Of a stretch of 64,000 nucleotides of DNA, positions 43,619 to 52,063 are shown piece after piece; positions within the stretch are counted from its first letter, which is position 1, and every line of letters begins with the position of its first letter. The stretch covers positions 1 through 64,000 of the forward strand of contig RAZD01000017.1 in the NCBI GenBank assembly GCA_003612525.1, read 5' to 3'. The stretch comes from a bacterium C-53. GTDB taxonomy: Bacteria > Bacillota > Clostridia > Lachnospirales > Lachnospiraceae. The notes below the pieces were generated by a model that was not told the origin of the DNA, searched no databases, and saw only the letters and a program-made list of their open reading frames with translations. Position numbers and translations under genes: made by a program.

Positions 43619-43653
43619 ACGGGGAAAGGGACTTACTTTTCCCCGTATTTTTC
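43619..43653 (+). terminator. Terminator of proA, overlapping the pyrI 3' end
   Basis: ACGGGGAAA (43619-43627) and TTTCCCCGT (43638-43646) form a perfect 9-bp stem followed by ATTTTTCTT on the plus strand. The 3' arm lies within the last codons of convergent pyrI. Confidence 0.85.
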
Positions 43654-44061
43654 TTCGCAGTATTTACAACGGTAGACTTCCTGCTCCTCGTCTGTCAGAT
43701 AGAATACCTGTGTCAGTTCCTGTTCAATTGATGTGATACAACGCGGATTTCGGCATCTGATCACATTTACAATTTTTTTGGGCAGCACAAGCTTTGGCTT
43801 GTCTACAATTTCTCCGTCTTTTATGACATTGACCGTAATGTTATGGTCGATGAAACCGAGGATGTCAAGATCTAGCAGATCAATGGGACATTCCACTTTT
43901 AAGATATCTTTTTTCCCCATTTTATTGCTTCGGGCGTTTTTAATAATTGCAACGCAGCAGTCAAGCTTATTGAGCTTGAGGTCATGATAAAGGAGCATGC
44001 CCTCTCCGGCCTTTATATGATCCAGTACAAATCCTTCTTCAATTCTTCCTACATTCAGCAT
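43633..44061 (-). CDS. pyrI: Aspartate carbamoyltransferase regulatory chain
   Basis: Regulatory subunit that binds nucleotides and mediates allosteric control of the PyrB catalytic trimers. The 142-aa protein has the N-terminal nucleotide-binding domain ([18 protein letters not shown]-like [16 protein letters not shown]) and the C-terminal zinc domain with four Cys, as C-x4-C in RCRNPRC and C-x2-C in RCKYCEE. It overlaps pyrB by 7 bases, indicating coupled translation and fixed stoichiometry. Presence of PyrI implies an E. coli-like B6I... holoenzyme form, in contrast to the PyrB-only type of Bacillus. Confidence 0.96.
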   Translation of the reverse strand: MLNVGRIEEGFVLDHIKAGEGMLLYHDLKLNKLDCCVAIIKNARSNKMGKKDILKVECPIDLLDLDILGFIDHNITVNVIKDGEIVDKPKLVLPKKIVNVIRCRNPRCITSIEQELTQVFYLTDEEQEVYRCKYCEEKYGEK

Positions 44062-44990
44062 GATGATTCCTCCTTTTCTTTCATTGCGAGCAGCGTTACG
44101 ATCAGCGCCATGCGGATATATACACCGTATTTTGCCTGTTTAAAATATACGGCGCGCGGGTCGTCATCTACTTCCACGGAAATTTCATTGACTCTCGGAA
44201 GCGGATGAAGCACAAGCATATCCTCCCGGGCGAGTTTCATTTTCGCCTTGTCGAGAATGTAGAAATCTTTTAACCGTACATAATCCTCCTCATTGAAGAA
44301 ACGTTCCCGCTGAACGCGTGTCATATATAGGAGGTCAAGTTCGGGCATGACTTCCTCTAAATGGCGCACTTCCGTAAAGCTTATGTTGTTCTTTTGAAGG
44401 ACATCATCGCGGATATAGCCGGGAAGCGTCAGCTCCTGTGGGGAGATAAAAATGAATTTTACGTTCGGATAACGTACAAGCGCTTTAATCAAAGAATGTA
44501 CGGTGCGGCCGAACTTCAGATCACCGCACAGACCGATCGTCAAATTGTCAAGATGGCCTTTTAAAGAATGTATGGTGAGCAGGTCTGTTAAGGTCTGTGT
44601 CGGGTGCTGGTGTCCGCCGTCACCGGCATTAATTACGGGAATTCCTGATCTTGCGGCGGCTACCATAGGCGCTCCTTCTTTTGGATGGCGCATAGCGCAG
44701 ATATCGGCGTACCCGGAAATGACGCGTATCGTATCCGATACGCTTTCGCCCTTTGCGGCCGAAGAGGAGTCTGCCGAGGCAAATCCAAGTATCTGTCCCC
44801 CGAGACGGAGCATGGCAGATTCAAAGCTTAAGCGCGTTCTCGTGCTTGGCTCATAAAAGCAGGTTGCAAGGATCTTTCCCTCACAGGCATGTGCGTATTT
44901 GCCGGGATTGTTCCTGATGTCTTCGGCCAGATTCATAAGTTCTTCCAGTTCTTCTACTGAAAAATCCAGCGGGCTCATTAAATGTCTCAT
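44055..44990 (-). CDS. pyrB: Aspartate carbamoyltransferase catalytic chain
   Basis: Forms N-carbamoylaspartate from carbamoyl phosphate and aspartate, a committed pyrimidine step. The 311-aa protein shows the carbamoyl-phosphate site [37 protein letters not shown], the domain hinge [21 protein letters not shown] and the late [10 protein letters not shown] start at the ATG at 44990 ([10 protein letters not shown]), which has GAGGATAAC upstream; the frame continues to 45023 without a site. No PyrR-type attenuator or anti-terminator was recognised in the 120 bases upstream. Operon order is pyrB-pyrI. Confidence 0.97.
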   Translation of the reverse strand: MRHLMSPLDFSVEELEELMNLAEDIRNNPGKYAHACEGKILATCFYEPSTRTRLSFESAMLRLGGQILGFASADSSSAAKGESVSDTIRVISGYADICAMRHPKEGAPMVAAARSGIPVINAGDGGHQHPTQTLTDLLTIHSLKGHLDNLTIGLCGDLKFGRTVHSLIKALVRYPNVKFIFISPQELTLPGYIRDDVLQKNNISFTEVRHLEEVMPELDLLYMTRVQRERFFNEEDYVRLKDFYILDKAKMKLAREDMLVLHPLPRVNEISVEVDDDPRAVYFKQAKYGVYIRMALIVTLLAMKEKEESSC

Positions 44991-45102
44991 GTTATCCTCA
45001 TTTCTGCACGGCTTTTCTTGCATTTGGTTTTACTCAAAAATTTTCAGGCATCTTCCAGGTATCTGCGAGAGCCGCACGGACACAAATCCTGGTGTATGCC
45101 GT

Positions 45103-45136
45103 AAAAAATGGAAGAGAAAAAGTAATCTCTTCCATT
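45103..45136 (-). terminator. Terminator of the second nitroreductase gene
   Basis: Read on the minus strand, AATGGAAGAGA (45136-45126) pairs with TCTCTTCCATT (45117-45107) and runs into a T tract (45108-45103). Separates this gene from pyrBI. Confidence 0.85.
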
Positions 45137-45146
45137 GGAAACAATA

Positions 45147-45689
45147 TTATTTATACTGTAACAGGTCTGTAACCGCCTTCCTCTTTGGAGCAGCAGGCGC
45201 TTCATCCGCATGGCCGATGCAGATCATATTAATTAATTCTCTGTCTTCGGGAATTTCAAGTAATTCCGTAATTTTATCATCGTCAAAAATACCCATGATA
45301 ACGGTAGAGAGTCCGTAAGCATGAGCGGCCAGACAGAATGTCTGCACAGCGCATCCGGCATCAAACATCATCCATGTGTCTTTTCTGCCGGTCGTAAAAG
45401 AACCGTCTCTTTCATAGCCGCTGCGTCCCTTTAGAGCAGTAACGGCAATCAGCATTGGCGCTTTCTTCATGGTGTCGCCATTGTAGACAAAGGTGGATGT
45501 ACAGTCATTTGCAATGCGGCTTCTGAGCGCTGCATCTTCAACTGCAATGTAACGTACAATCTGTGTATGTTTCCATGACGGCGCATAGGAGGCAGCCTCT
45601 ACAATTTTGTCAAGTGTTTCGTGATCAACCGGTTCGTCCGTAAAATTGCGGATACTTCTGCGTCCGTAGATACAATCCAGTGCTTCCAT
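45147..45689 (-). CDS. Nitroreductase family protein
   Basis: A 180-aa FMN-binding oxidoreductase of the nitroreductase fold, different from the one at 25.7 kb. The start IYGRRSIRNFTDEPVDHETLDKI is the FMN-phosphate-binding region, then ASYAPSWKHTQIVRYI, a mid-protein DAGCAVQTFCLAAHAYGLST and a C-terminal CIGHADEAPAAPKRK. It is somewhat shorter than canonical NfsB types. AGGAGG lies just upstream of the ATG. It is monocistronic with its own terminator. Substrate unknown. Confidence 0.87.
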   Translation of the reverse strand: MEALDCIYGRRSIRNFTDEPVDHETLDKIVEAASYAPSWKHTQIVRYIAVEDAALRSRIANDCTSTFVYNGDTMKKAPMLIAVTALKGRSGYERDGSFTTGRKDTWMMFDAGCAVQTFCLAAHAYGLSTVIMGIFDDDKITELLEIPEDRELINMICIGHADEAPAAPKRKAVTDLLQYK

Positions 45690-45825
45690 ATTAAAATACC
45701 TCCTTTTCTTAATGAAAAACCCCTTTTGCTTCGTTGGGTTTTATTATATAATAGAGGAGATAAAATTTCAACGAAAAAATGAATGTTTTATGACGCTTGA
45801 AAGACAGCGTGACAGGAGGAAAATT

Positions 45826-46194
45826 ATGGAATATATTGAAAAAAAGAGACTTTTGTTTTTCGGGCTTCCGTGGACGTTTACGAAGTATACGGTAGGCGAG
45901 GAAATCATCACCGTAAACAGTGGGTTCTTTAATTCGGAAGAAAATGATTGTTTTTTATATAAAGTGCAGGATGTGAAACTGACAGTGACACTTATAGAAA
46001 GGATGTTCGGGCTTGGAACCGTGGTCTGCTATACGGGTGATGTGACAAATCCGAAGCTTGAGCTTGTACATATCAGAAATGCGAAAGAAATCAAGAATTA
46101 TATTCTTGAGACATCGGAGCAGGAGCGCCGCAGGCGCCGTACCCTGAATACACAGGATATCGGTGCGGAAGCGGAGCTTGATGATGAATTTTAG
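45826..46194 (+). CDS. Small bacterial PH-domain-like protein
   Basis: A 122-aa protein resembling the bPH (YdbT/DUF304-like) domain: it begins with basic KKRLLFFGLPWTFTKYTV and continues with beta-rich segments, including EEIITVNSGFFNSEENDCFLYK, LTLIERMFGLGTVVCYTGD and HIRNAKEIKNYILE. The tail is highly basic (RRRRRTL) and then acidic. ATG at 45826 follows AGGAGG; the longer frame from 45712 is not supported. Function unknown; such domains are often membrane associated. Confidence 0.65.
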   Translation: MEYIEKKRLLFFGLPWTFTKYTVGEEIITVNSGFFNSEENDCFLYKVQDVKLTVTLIERMFGLGTVVCYTGDVTNPKLELVHIRNAKEIKNYILETSEQERRRRRTLNTQDIGAEAELDDEF

Positions 46195-46601
46195 CCTGCA
46201 TTCATGCGCGGATTGTGGTTTTTGGTATCAAGAACCGTCTCAAAGAGCAGTCCGGTGAGGAACCACCAAAGGGCGTAATCCAGCCGGATTACGCCTTTGA
46301 TATTGTAACGCGCGCTGCTGTAATCCCACGGACAGATTTCACGTTCCTTAAGATAAGTTCCGGTCAGAAATTCGACAGCGAATATTGCAAATGTGTAGAT
46401 AATTCCGCGTTTTACGGCGGAAATATGTTTCAGGAGTTTTGAGACCGGATGGATTAGCGCGCCGCATCCATAGATGGGGAACATCCAGATGGACGTATTT
46501 CCTTTCAGGCGCATTTCCCGCTTTCGAAAGGACTCGAAGGCTGTAAACATGATTTCGAGGCACCAGCCGCAAATGCCGCATTTCATAAAATTTTTTATCA
46601 T
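46191..46601 (-). CDS. Putative ABC transporter permease (CmpB/PF06541-like) small membrane protein
   Basis: A 136-aa membrane protein with three or four hydrophobic segments. The core EFLTGTYLKEREICPWDYSSARYNIKGVIRLDY is the recognisable signature of this family (a W-D-Y-S followed by N-x-x-G-x-I-x-L). The N-terminal GWCLEIMFTAF and FPIYGCGALI also fit. Molecular role is uncertain despite the database name. Its stop overlaps the stop of the convergent PH-like gene by 3 bases, so no terminator separates them. Confidence 0.7.
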   Translation of the reverse strand: MIKNFMKCGICGWCLEIMFTAFESFRKREMRLKGNTSIWMFPIYGCGALIHPVSKLLKHISAVKRGIIYTFAIFAVEFLTGTYLKEREICPWDYSSARYNIKGVIRLDYALWWFLTGLLFETVLDTKNHNPRMNAG

Positions 46602-46625
46602 AACGGAAAGTATTTCCGAAAAAAT

Positions 46626-46655
46626 TTGTTTTATGCGGGCCTTTTGTGCTAAAAT
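46626..46655 (+). promoter_or_regulatory. Promoter of the folate operon
   Basis: TTGTTT (46626-46631), 18-base spacer and TAAAAT (46650-46655), 35 bases before the folC start. Confidence 0.45.
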
Positions 46656-46690
46656 GATACGGAAATTTCTTTGGACGGAGTGGTGAACGG

Positions 46691-48019
46691 ATGAAATATA
46701 AAGAGGCGAGAGCCTATATTGACGACGCGAAAAAGTACGGAATTGTGCCCGGACTTACAACGATGCAGGAGTTGCTGACAAGGCTTGGCAATCCGCAGAG
46801 GGAGCTTAAGTTTATTCATGTTACTGGAACGAACGGAAAAGGTTCGGTGCTTGCTTTTCTGTTTTCAGTGCTTTGCGCGGCGGGGTATAAAACAGGCCGT
46901 TATACTTCACCCGATGTGTTTTCCTATGAAGAAAAGTTTCAGGTAGGAAAGAAGGCGGTTTCAAAGCGGGCATTTGGCATGTGGATGGAGGCTGTGAAAG
47001 AAAAGAGTGAGGAGATGGCATCCGACGGTTTCTTACATCCAACGGCTTTTGAACTCGAAACAGCGTTTGCGTTTCTGTACTTTAAAGAGGCGGGATGTCA
47101 GTATGTATTGCTGGAAACAGGAATGGGCGGCTGCATGGATGCGACAAATGTTGTGGATACAACGATTCTCAGTATTTTCACTTCAATCGGTATGGATCAT
47201 ATGCAGTTTCTGGGAGAGACGCTTTTTGAAATTGCAGAGCAGAAGGCCGGTATTCTGAAACCGGGAGTTCCGGCTGTGACGCTTCGCCAGCAGGAAGATG
47301 CGATGGCGGCCGTTCGAAGGAAGGCGGAGGAGACGGCCAGTTCTCTTTTTCTGGTGGAAAGAGAGTTTTGCAGGAATATCCGCTATGGGTTTATGCGGCA
47401 GCGTTTTGATTTCTATTCGCCTTATGGAAATTATGAAGATCTCGAAATTCGAATGGTGGGCAGGCATCAGATCGAAAATGCGTCGCTTGCTGTGGCAGCG
47501 GTCGGTGTACTCAGAGAGCAGGGACTTGCCATTACGGATGATGCGCTTCGGACCGGGCTTGGAACTGCTGTGTGGGAGGGGCGTATGTCTGTGATCTGTG
47601 AGGAGCCGCTTTTTCTGATCGACGGAGCACACAATAAGGATGCGGCAAAGGTCCTGAGAGACTCAATCGAACAGTATTTTACAAATCGGGAAATCATATA
47701 TATAATGGGAGTGTTCCGTGATAAAGAGTATGAGGCGGTTGTTGCAGAAACAGTCCGATGTGCGTCTCACATCATTACGGTGACGCCTCCGGAAAATCCG
47801 CGTGCACTTTCTGCACTGGAGCTTGCAAAGACGGTACAGGAATATCGTGGACGTGCGACAGCAGCCTCAAGCGTCCGGGAAGCGGTGGAGATGAGTTTCC
47901 TTTTGGCAAAAAAAGATACGGTTATAATTGCGTTTGGCTCGCTTTCCTATCTTGGGGAGCTGAAAAAGATTGTTCAGGAGAGCGCGAACCTGACCGGGGA
48001 TACAGGAAAGAGGGTTTAG
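46691..48019 (+). CDS. folC: Folylpolyglutamate / dihydrofolate synthase
   Basis: Adds glutamate to dihydropteroate and extends the polyglutamate chain of folates. The 442-aa Mur-ligase-like protein has the P-loop VTGTNGKGSVLAFL, YTSPDVFSYEEKFQV, LETGMGGCMDATNVV, TSIGMDHMQFLGET and the C-terminal LIDGAHNKDAAKVL. First gene of a five-gene folate operon (folC-folE-HD-folP-folBK), with 3 bases to folE. Start ATG at 46691 follows GGAG. Confidence 0.95.
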   Translation: MKYKEARAYIDDAKKYGIVPGLTTMQELLTRLGNPQRELKFIHVTGTNGKGSVLAFLFSVLCAAGYKTGRYTSPDVFSYEEKFQVGKKAVSKRAFGMWMEAVKEKSEEMASDGFLHPTAFELETAFAFLYFKEAGCQYVLLETGMGGCMDATNVVDTTILSIFTSIGMDHMQFLGETLFEIAEQKAGILKPGVPAVTLRQQEDAMAAVRRKAEETASSLFLVEREFCRNIRYGFMRQRFDFYSPYGNYEDLEIRMVGRHQIENASLAVAAVGVLREQGLAITDDALRTGLGTAVWEGRMSVICEEPLFLIDGAHNKDAAKVLRDSIEQYFTNREIIYIMGVFRDKEYEAVVAETVRCASHIITVTPPENPRALSALELAKTVQEYRGRATAASSVREAVEMSFLLAKKDTVIIAFGSLSYLGELKKIVQESANLTGDTGKRV

Positions 48020-48022
48020 GCA

Positions 48023-48577
48023 TTGGATAAGGAAAAGATTGAACAGGGGATACGCCTGATTCTTGAGGGAATCGGTGAGAATATAGAAAGAGAAGGGCTG
48101 TTGGATACGCCGGAGCGTGTCAGCCGGATGTATGAGGAAATTTACGGCGGCCTTACGGAAGACGCGAAGGTACATTTGTCCAGGACTTTTCGCGCAGAGA
48201 AGAATGAAATGGTAGTGGAGCGTGACATTACGTTCTATTCTATGTGTGAACATCACCTGATGCCGTTTTACGGAAAAGCGCATGTTGCATATCTGCCGGA
48301 TGGAAGGGTGGTCGGGCTGAGCAAACTTGCGCGCACGGTAGAGGTGTATGCGAAGCGTCCGCAGATTCAGGAGCAGTTGACAGCGCAGATTGCGGATGCA
48401 CTGATGGAATACCTGGAGCCGAGGGGGGCAATGGTGATGATCGAGGCGGAGCATATGTGTATGACAATGCGGGGAGTGAAGAAGCCTGGGAGCACGACGG
48501 TTACAGTTGCGTCAAGAGGGGCGTTTGAGGGGAATGAGTCACTGCAAAACATGTTTTTCCAAATGATAAAGGTGTAA
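48023..48577 (+). CDS. folE: GTP cyclohydrolase I
   Basis: Converts GTP to dihydroneopterin triphosphate, the first pterin step. The 184-aa protein carries [15 protein letters not shown], the zinc-binding [19 protein letters not shown] with Cys and His ligands, the [23 protein letters not shown] signature and the second zinc Cys in [16 protein letters not shown]. The start is a TTG at 48023, only 3 bases after the folC stop, suggesting coupled translation. Confidence 0.95.
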   Translation: MDKEKIEQGIRLILEGIGENIEREGLLDTPERVSRMYEEIYGGLTEDAKVHLSRTFRAEKNEMVVERDITFYSMCEHHLMPFYGKAHVAYLPDGRVVGLSKLARTVEVYAKRPQIQEQLTAQIADALMEYLEPRGAMVMIEAEHMCMTMRGVKKPGSTTVTVASRGAFEGNESLQNMFFQMIKV

Positions 48578-48579
48578 AT

Positions 48580-49062
48580 ATGGAACGGATAAACCGGATA
48601 TTTAAAAATGAAAAATACAGAAGCCACATTGAGAAGACAGCGGAATATGAGAAAAAGAGGAAGTTTTGCCATCATGATATGACCCATTTTATGAATGTGG
48701 CGCGGATTGCGCAGATCTTTAACCTGGAAGAAGGGCTTATGATACCAAAGGATGTTGTGTATGCAGCGGCGCTTCTTCATGATGTAGGACGCGATATCCA
48801 GTATCTGAATGAAATGCCGCATGAGATGGCGGGTGCGGCGATCGCTCCGGAAATTCTGTGGGAGTGTGATTTCAGTTCGGATGAGGCATCGGAAATCATA
48901 CGCGCTATAAGAGAACATCGGAATGAGAAGATCATGGAGGAAAGGAGTCTTGCAGGCATTCTCTACCGTGCGGACAAGCTGTCGCGGGACTGCTACTGCT
49001 GTAAAATGGAGAAAGCGTGCGACTGGAAAGACGGCAGGAAAAACAAGCGGATTGTGATTTAG
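48580..49062 (+). CDS. HD-domain phosphohydrolase in the folate operon
   Basis: A 160-aa HD-superfamily protein with the metal motifs His in CHHDMTHFMNVAR, HD in ALLHDVGRDIQYL, a later His in MPHEMAGAA and Asp in YRADKLSRDCY. It starts 2 bases after folE ends and precedes folP. In this place it might hydrolyse dihydroneopterin triphosphate or its monophosphate, a step whose enzyme is otherwise missing from the operon, but this is only an inference from position. Similar HD genes recur in clostridial folate operons. Confidence 0.8.
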   Translation: MERINRIFKNEKYRSHIEKTAEYEKKRKFCHHDMTHFMNVARIAQIFNLEEGLMIPKDVVYAAALLHDVGRDIQYLNEMPHEMAGAAIAPEILWECDFSSDEASEIIRAIREHRNEKIMEERSLAGILYRADKLSRDCYCCKMEKACDWKDGRKNKRIVI

Positions 49063-49132
49063 GAAAGGGGCAGGACCTGTGCCAGCCGCAAACCTGTGAT
49101 GCACGAAAAACAACACGGAAATGGAGAAAACT

Positions 49133-49948
49133 ATGATTATAGGAAACAGGGAATTTCAGACAAGCGGAAAAACGTACGTGATGGGAATTTTAAATGTTAC
49201 GCCGGATTCTTTTTCGGATGGAGGGGAACATAATACGATTGACAGCGCGCTCTTTCATGCGGAGAAGATGATGGCAGAGGGGGCGGACATCATTGATGTA
49301 GGCGGAGAATCGACAAGACCGGGCTTTTGTCCGGTTTCAGAAGAGGAAGAGATGGAGAGAGTCTGTCCTGTCATAGAGAAGATACGTCAGAAGTTTGATA
49401 TTCCTGTGTCTGTGGATACGTATAAAAGCAGTGTGGCGGAAGCGGCGCTTGCAAGTGGTGCGCATCTTGTCAATGATGTATGGGGACTTAAACATGATGG
49501 ACGTATGGCAGAGGTGATCGCGGATGCCGGCGCTGCATGCTGCCTGATGCATAACAGGAAAGAAGCCGTCTATCGGGATTTTCTTGCTGATGTAAAGCGT
49601 GATATGGAAGAATCCCTTGCTATTGCCCGCAGAGCGGGAATCAGAGAAGACCGTATCATAGTCGACCCGGGAGTGGGATTTGCGAAGTCTTATGAACAGA
49701 ATCTTCTGGCAATCCGGTATCTTAAGGAATGCATGCCGGATTCGTATCCGATACTGCTTGGCACTTCCCGCAAATCGGTCATCGGCCTGACGCTTGACCT
49801 TCCGGCAGGAGAGCGCGTGGAAGGCACTCTTGTGACAACCGTGCTTGCCGTACAACAGGGAGCGATGTTTGTAAGGGTGCATGATATAAAAGAGAACGTA
49901 CGGGCAATCCGTATGACGGAGGCGCTTTATGGATCAGATCAGAATTGA
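49133..49948 (+). CDS. folP: Dihydropteroate synthase
   Basis: Joins 6-hydroxymethyl-dihydropterin pyrophosphate with p-aminobenzoate; target of sulfonamides. The 271-aa TIM barrel shows MGILNVTPDSFSDGGEH, IIDVGGESTRPG, SVDTYKSSVAEAAL, LVNDVWGL, VDPGVGFAKSYEQNL and LGTSRKSVIG. I prefer the ATG at 49133, with GGAG 6 bases before it; the ATG at 49121 lacks a site. It overlaps folBK by 20 bases. Confidence 0.95.
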   Translation: MIIGNREFQTSGKTYVMGILNVTPDSFSDGGEHNTIDSALFHAEKMMAEGADIIDVGGESTRPGFCPVSEEEEMERVCPVIEKIRQKFDIPVSVDTYKSSVAEAALASGAHLVNDVWGLKHDGRMAEVIADAGAACCLMHNRKEAVYRDFLADVKRDMEESLAIARRAGIREDRIIVDPGVGFAKSYEQNLLAIRYLKECMPDSYPILLGTSRKSVIGLTLDLPAGERVEGTLVTTVLAVQQGAMFVRVHDIKENVRAIRMTEALYGSDQN

Positions 49949-50759
49949 GAATCTTGAGGTATTTGCCAACCATGGCGTTATGAAGGAAGAGAATGCGCTT
50001 GGACAGAAATTTCTGGTATCGGCTGTTCTGTATACCGATACGGAGCGGGCAGGATTCACGGACGATCTGAAAGAATCCGTTCACTATGGAGAGGTCTGTC
50101 ATTTTATTACAAAGTTTATGAAAGACAATACTTATAAACTGATCGAAGCGGCGGCGGAGCGTCTTGCGGCGGCGCTTCTGATTCATTTTTGCAATCTGAG
50201 GGAAATCAGGCTTGAAATTAAGAAACCCTGGGCGCCGATTGGCCTGCCGCTTGAGAATGTATCGATATGTATCCGCCGTAAATGGCATCGGGTCTATCTT
50301 GCGATGGGGTCAAATATGGGAGACAGAGAGCGCTACATCAGGAAGGCGGTTGAGAGAATCGGAGAAGATGAGGAGTGTACTGTCAAAAAAGTTTCCGATT
50401 TGATTTGCACAAAACCATATGGTTATACGCAACAGGACGATTTTGTAAACGGTGCGATGGAAATTGAGACCTTAAAGAGTCCGGTCAGACTTCTTGATTT
50501 TCTGCATGAAATCGAAGCGGAAGCAGACCGGAAGCGGGAGATTCACTGGGGGCCTCGGACGCTTGATCTTGATATTCTGTTATATGATGATGAAAGAATC
50601 GATAGTGAGAGTCTCACGATTCCGCATGCCGATATGTGCAACCGTGCGTTTGTCTTAAAACCGCTTATGCAGATTGCACCATATGCAAGACATCCGGTAA
50701 ATGGAAAGACAGCGGCGGAATTGTGGCGCTGCCTGGAAGAGGGCGGCTGTTCGTATTGA
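49929..50759 (+). CDS. folBK: Dihydroneopterin aldolase / HPPK fusion
   Basis: A 276-aa bifunctional enzyme. Residues 1-118 are FolB (MDQIRIENLEVFANHGVMKEE, VHYGEVCHFI, LIEAAAERLAAALL), which cleaves dihydroneopterin. Residues from about 120 are FolK (YLAMGSNMGDRERYI, YGYTQQDDFVNGAMEIET, the signature WGPRTLDLDILLYDDE, and IPHADMCNRAFVLKPL), which pyrophosphorylates hydroxymethyl-dihydropterin. The fusion is common in Clostridia. Its start lies within the end of folP, so translation is coupled. A terminator overlaps the stop codon. Confidence 0.94.
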   Translation: MDQIRIENLEVFANHGVMKEENALGQKFLVSAVLYTDTERAGFTDDLKESVHYGEVCHFITKFMKDNTYKLIEAAAERLAAALLIHFCNLREIRLEIKKPWAPIGLPLENVSICIRRKWHRVYLAMGSNMGDRERYIRKAVERIGEDEECTVKKVSDLICTKPYGYTQQDDFVNGAMEIETLKSPVRLLDFLHEIEAEADRKREIHWGPRTLDLDILLYDDERIDSESLTIPHADMCNRAFVLKPLMQIAPYARHPVNGKTAAELWRCLEEGGCSY

Positions 50760-50771
50760 ACAGCCGTTTTT
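50744..50771 (+). terminator. Terminator of the folate operon
   Basis: CGGCTGTTC (50744-50752) and GAACAGCCG (50758-50766) with a 5-base loop, followed by TTTTTT. The loop and 3' arm contain the folBK stop codon. Confidence 0.92.
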
Positions 50772-50773
50772 TC

Positions 50774-51811
50774 TTATTTCCGTTTTCTTATTTCTGCGTC
50801 GGCCGCTTCAAGCGCCGCATCAAATCTTCCTGCATTTAAGGCTCCATCCACCGGAACACGGTAGATGGGAGCGTCGTTTCCAAATTCATGGAAGTATACA
50901 TAATGTGAGGTGACATTTAAGTCCGTGTAGTTTCCCTTCATAATTTCGACCGGCTCGCTTCCGTCAAGACGCATCCGCATCAGTGCGGGGGAATCACTGC
51001 TGTTTTTCTGATAGAAAATATAGTCCGGAGTGATATTGTAAGTATCTACCCGGTCTTCCGTCAGCTTTTCCTCCGTGCCGGAAGTCAGAGAACGGCGGTA
51101 AAGGCTGTAATTGTCGCTTACGTTCATATAGTACACCGTATCGCCTGTTACGATCGGCATCCAGAAACCGCCAAGCACGACTGTTGAGACGGAATCATCC
51201 GCAGTATTGATGCGGTGAAGATCGTGATCGCCCTCTATACCGGCATAGTAGATGAAGCCATCCTGTACACAGGAAGGATCAATAATCGCATTAACCGCCT
51301 GGGATTTCTGTGCGCCTTTCAGATCTGATTTATAAAGCGTCATTCCCTCCGTATTATTATAATTCTGGAAATAGAGCAGATTTCCGGTAAGCGTCACGAC
51401 ACCGCTGACCGTACGCTTTAAACAGGTGGTTCTTTTGCCGTTCTTGTGTGAACGGTATATGCCTACAGTTCCCTTGCCGCCCCAGGATGGTTTGGAGTTT
51501 GACTTATCATTCTGATAATAGTAGAGGTAGTTTCCGGCGGCGTTAATATAATTTACACTGGTGTTTGTCAGCCGTTTTATATTCGTCTCATCCGGATTCA
51601 TTGAATAGAGGTAGCTGTTGTCATAAGGGTTGCTGAAATAGACGACGCCTTCATCCTCGCAGAAAAGGCCATTGTTCAGAAGATTTCCGGCGGTATTCCC
51701 TGTCGTATCCGGAGGATTTTCCGGGACACCGTCGGTGGTTAACCGCAGCGTTAGGAAAATAAGGATAGCAGCCGCAGCAATGGCTATTGGGATAATAATT
51801 TTTTTGCTCAT
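50774..51811 (-). CDS. DUF5050 beta-propeller-like protein with N-terminal membrane anchor
   Basis: A 345-aa protein with one N-terminal membrane segment (KKIIIPIAIAAAAILIFLTL) and a repetitive beta-rich ectodomain. It shows repeats of the type VYFSNPYDNSYLYSMNPDETNIKRLT, NYLYYYQND, IYRSHKNG and LLYFQNY...LYKSDLKG, which look like DUF5050/TolB-like propeller blades. It is probably extracytoplasmic. The start at 51811 has GGGGAGG upstream; the open frame up to 51970 is not supported. Function unknown. It is convergent with the folate operon and divergent from pheA. Confidence 0.8.
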   Translation of the reverse strand: MSKKIIIPIAIAAAAILIFLTLRLTTDGVPENPPDTTGNTAGNLLNNGLFCEDEGVVYFSNPYDNSYLYSMNPDETNIKRLTNTSVNYINAAGNYLYYYQNDKSNSKPSWGGKGTVGIYRSHKNGKRTTCLKRTVSGVVTLTGNLLYFQNYNNTEGMTLYKSDLKGAQKSQAVNAIIDPSCVQDGFIYYAGIEGDHDLHRINTADDSVSTVVLGGFWMPIVTGDTVYYMNVSDNYSLYRRSLTSGTEEKLTEDRVDTYNITPDYIFYQKNSSDSPALMRMRLDGSEPVEIMKGNYTDLNVTSHYVYFHEFGNDAPIYRVPVDGALNAGRFDAALEAADAEIRKRK

Positions 51812-51962
51812 AGAATTGTCCTCCCCGCCCGCTTTTTCGGGCAATATAATCTTCAATTTTGCGCATTTGCAAAAATATGTTCCCCATGTTTGCCTGTGTT
51901 TTCCTGGGTAAGTATTCGATTTTATTATAAAATGAAGGCAGTGTTTTTTCAAGCAAATTAAG

Positions 51963-51991
51963 TTGCGCATTAATTAAGATTGTAATAGAAT
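51963..51991 (+). promoter_or_regulatory. Promoter of pheA
   Basis: TTGCGC (51963-51968), 17-base spacer, TAGAAT (51986-51991), 72 bases before the pheA start. No T-box or leader peptide was seen. Confidence 0.55.
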
Positions 51992-52063
51992 ATAAGAATA
52001 TGAAAAGAGTTCTGAACAGGTGATTTTTAAGATATTTGAGTGTGAATGAAAAGGGAGTGCGGA

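Noticed and set aside
45064-45100. Possible fourth copy of the dispersed element on the minus strand (TTTGTGTCCGTGCGGC resembles TTTGTGTCTGCGCGGC of copy B).
   Set aside because: Similarity is limited to about 20 bases, the first hairpin is absent and no loop pairing with downstream sequence could be drawn. Kept only as a possible degenerate remnant.
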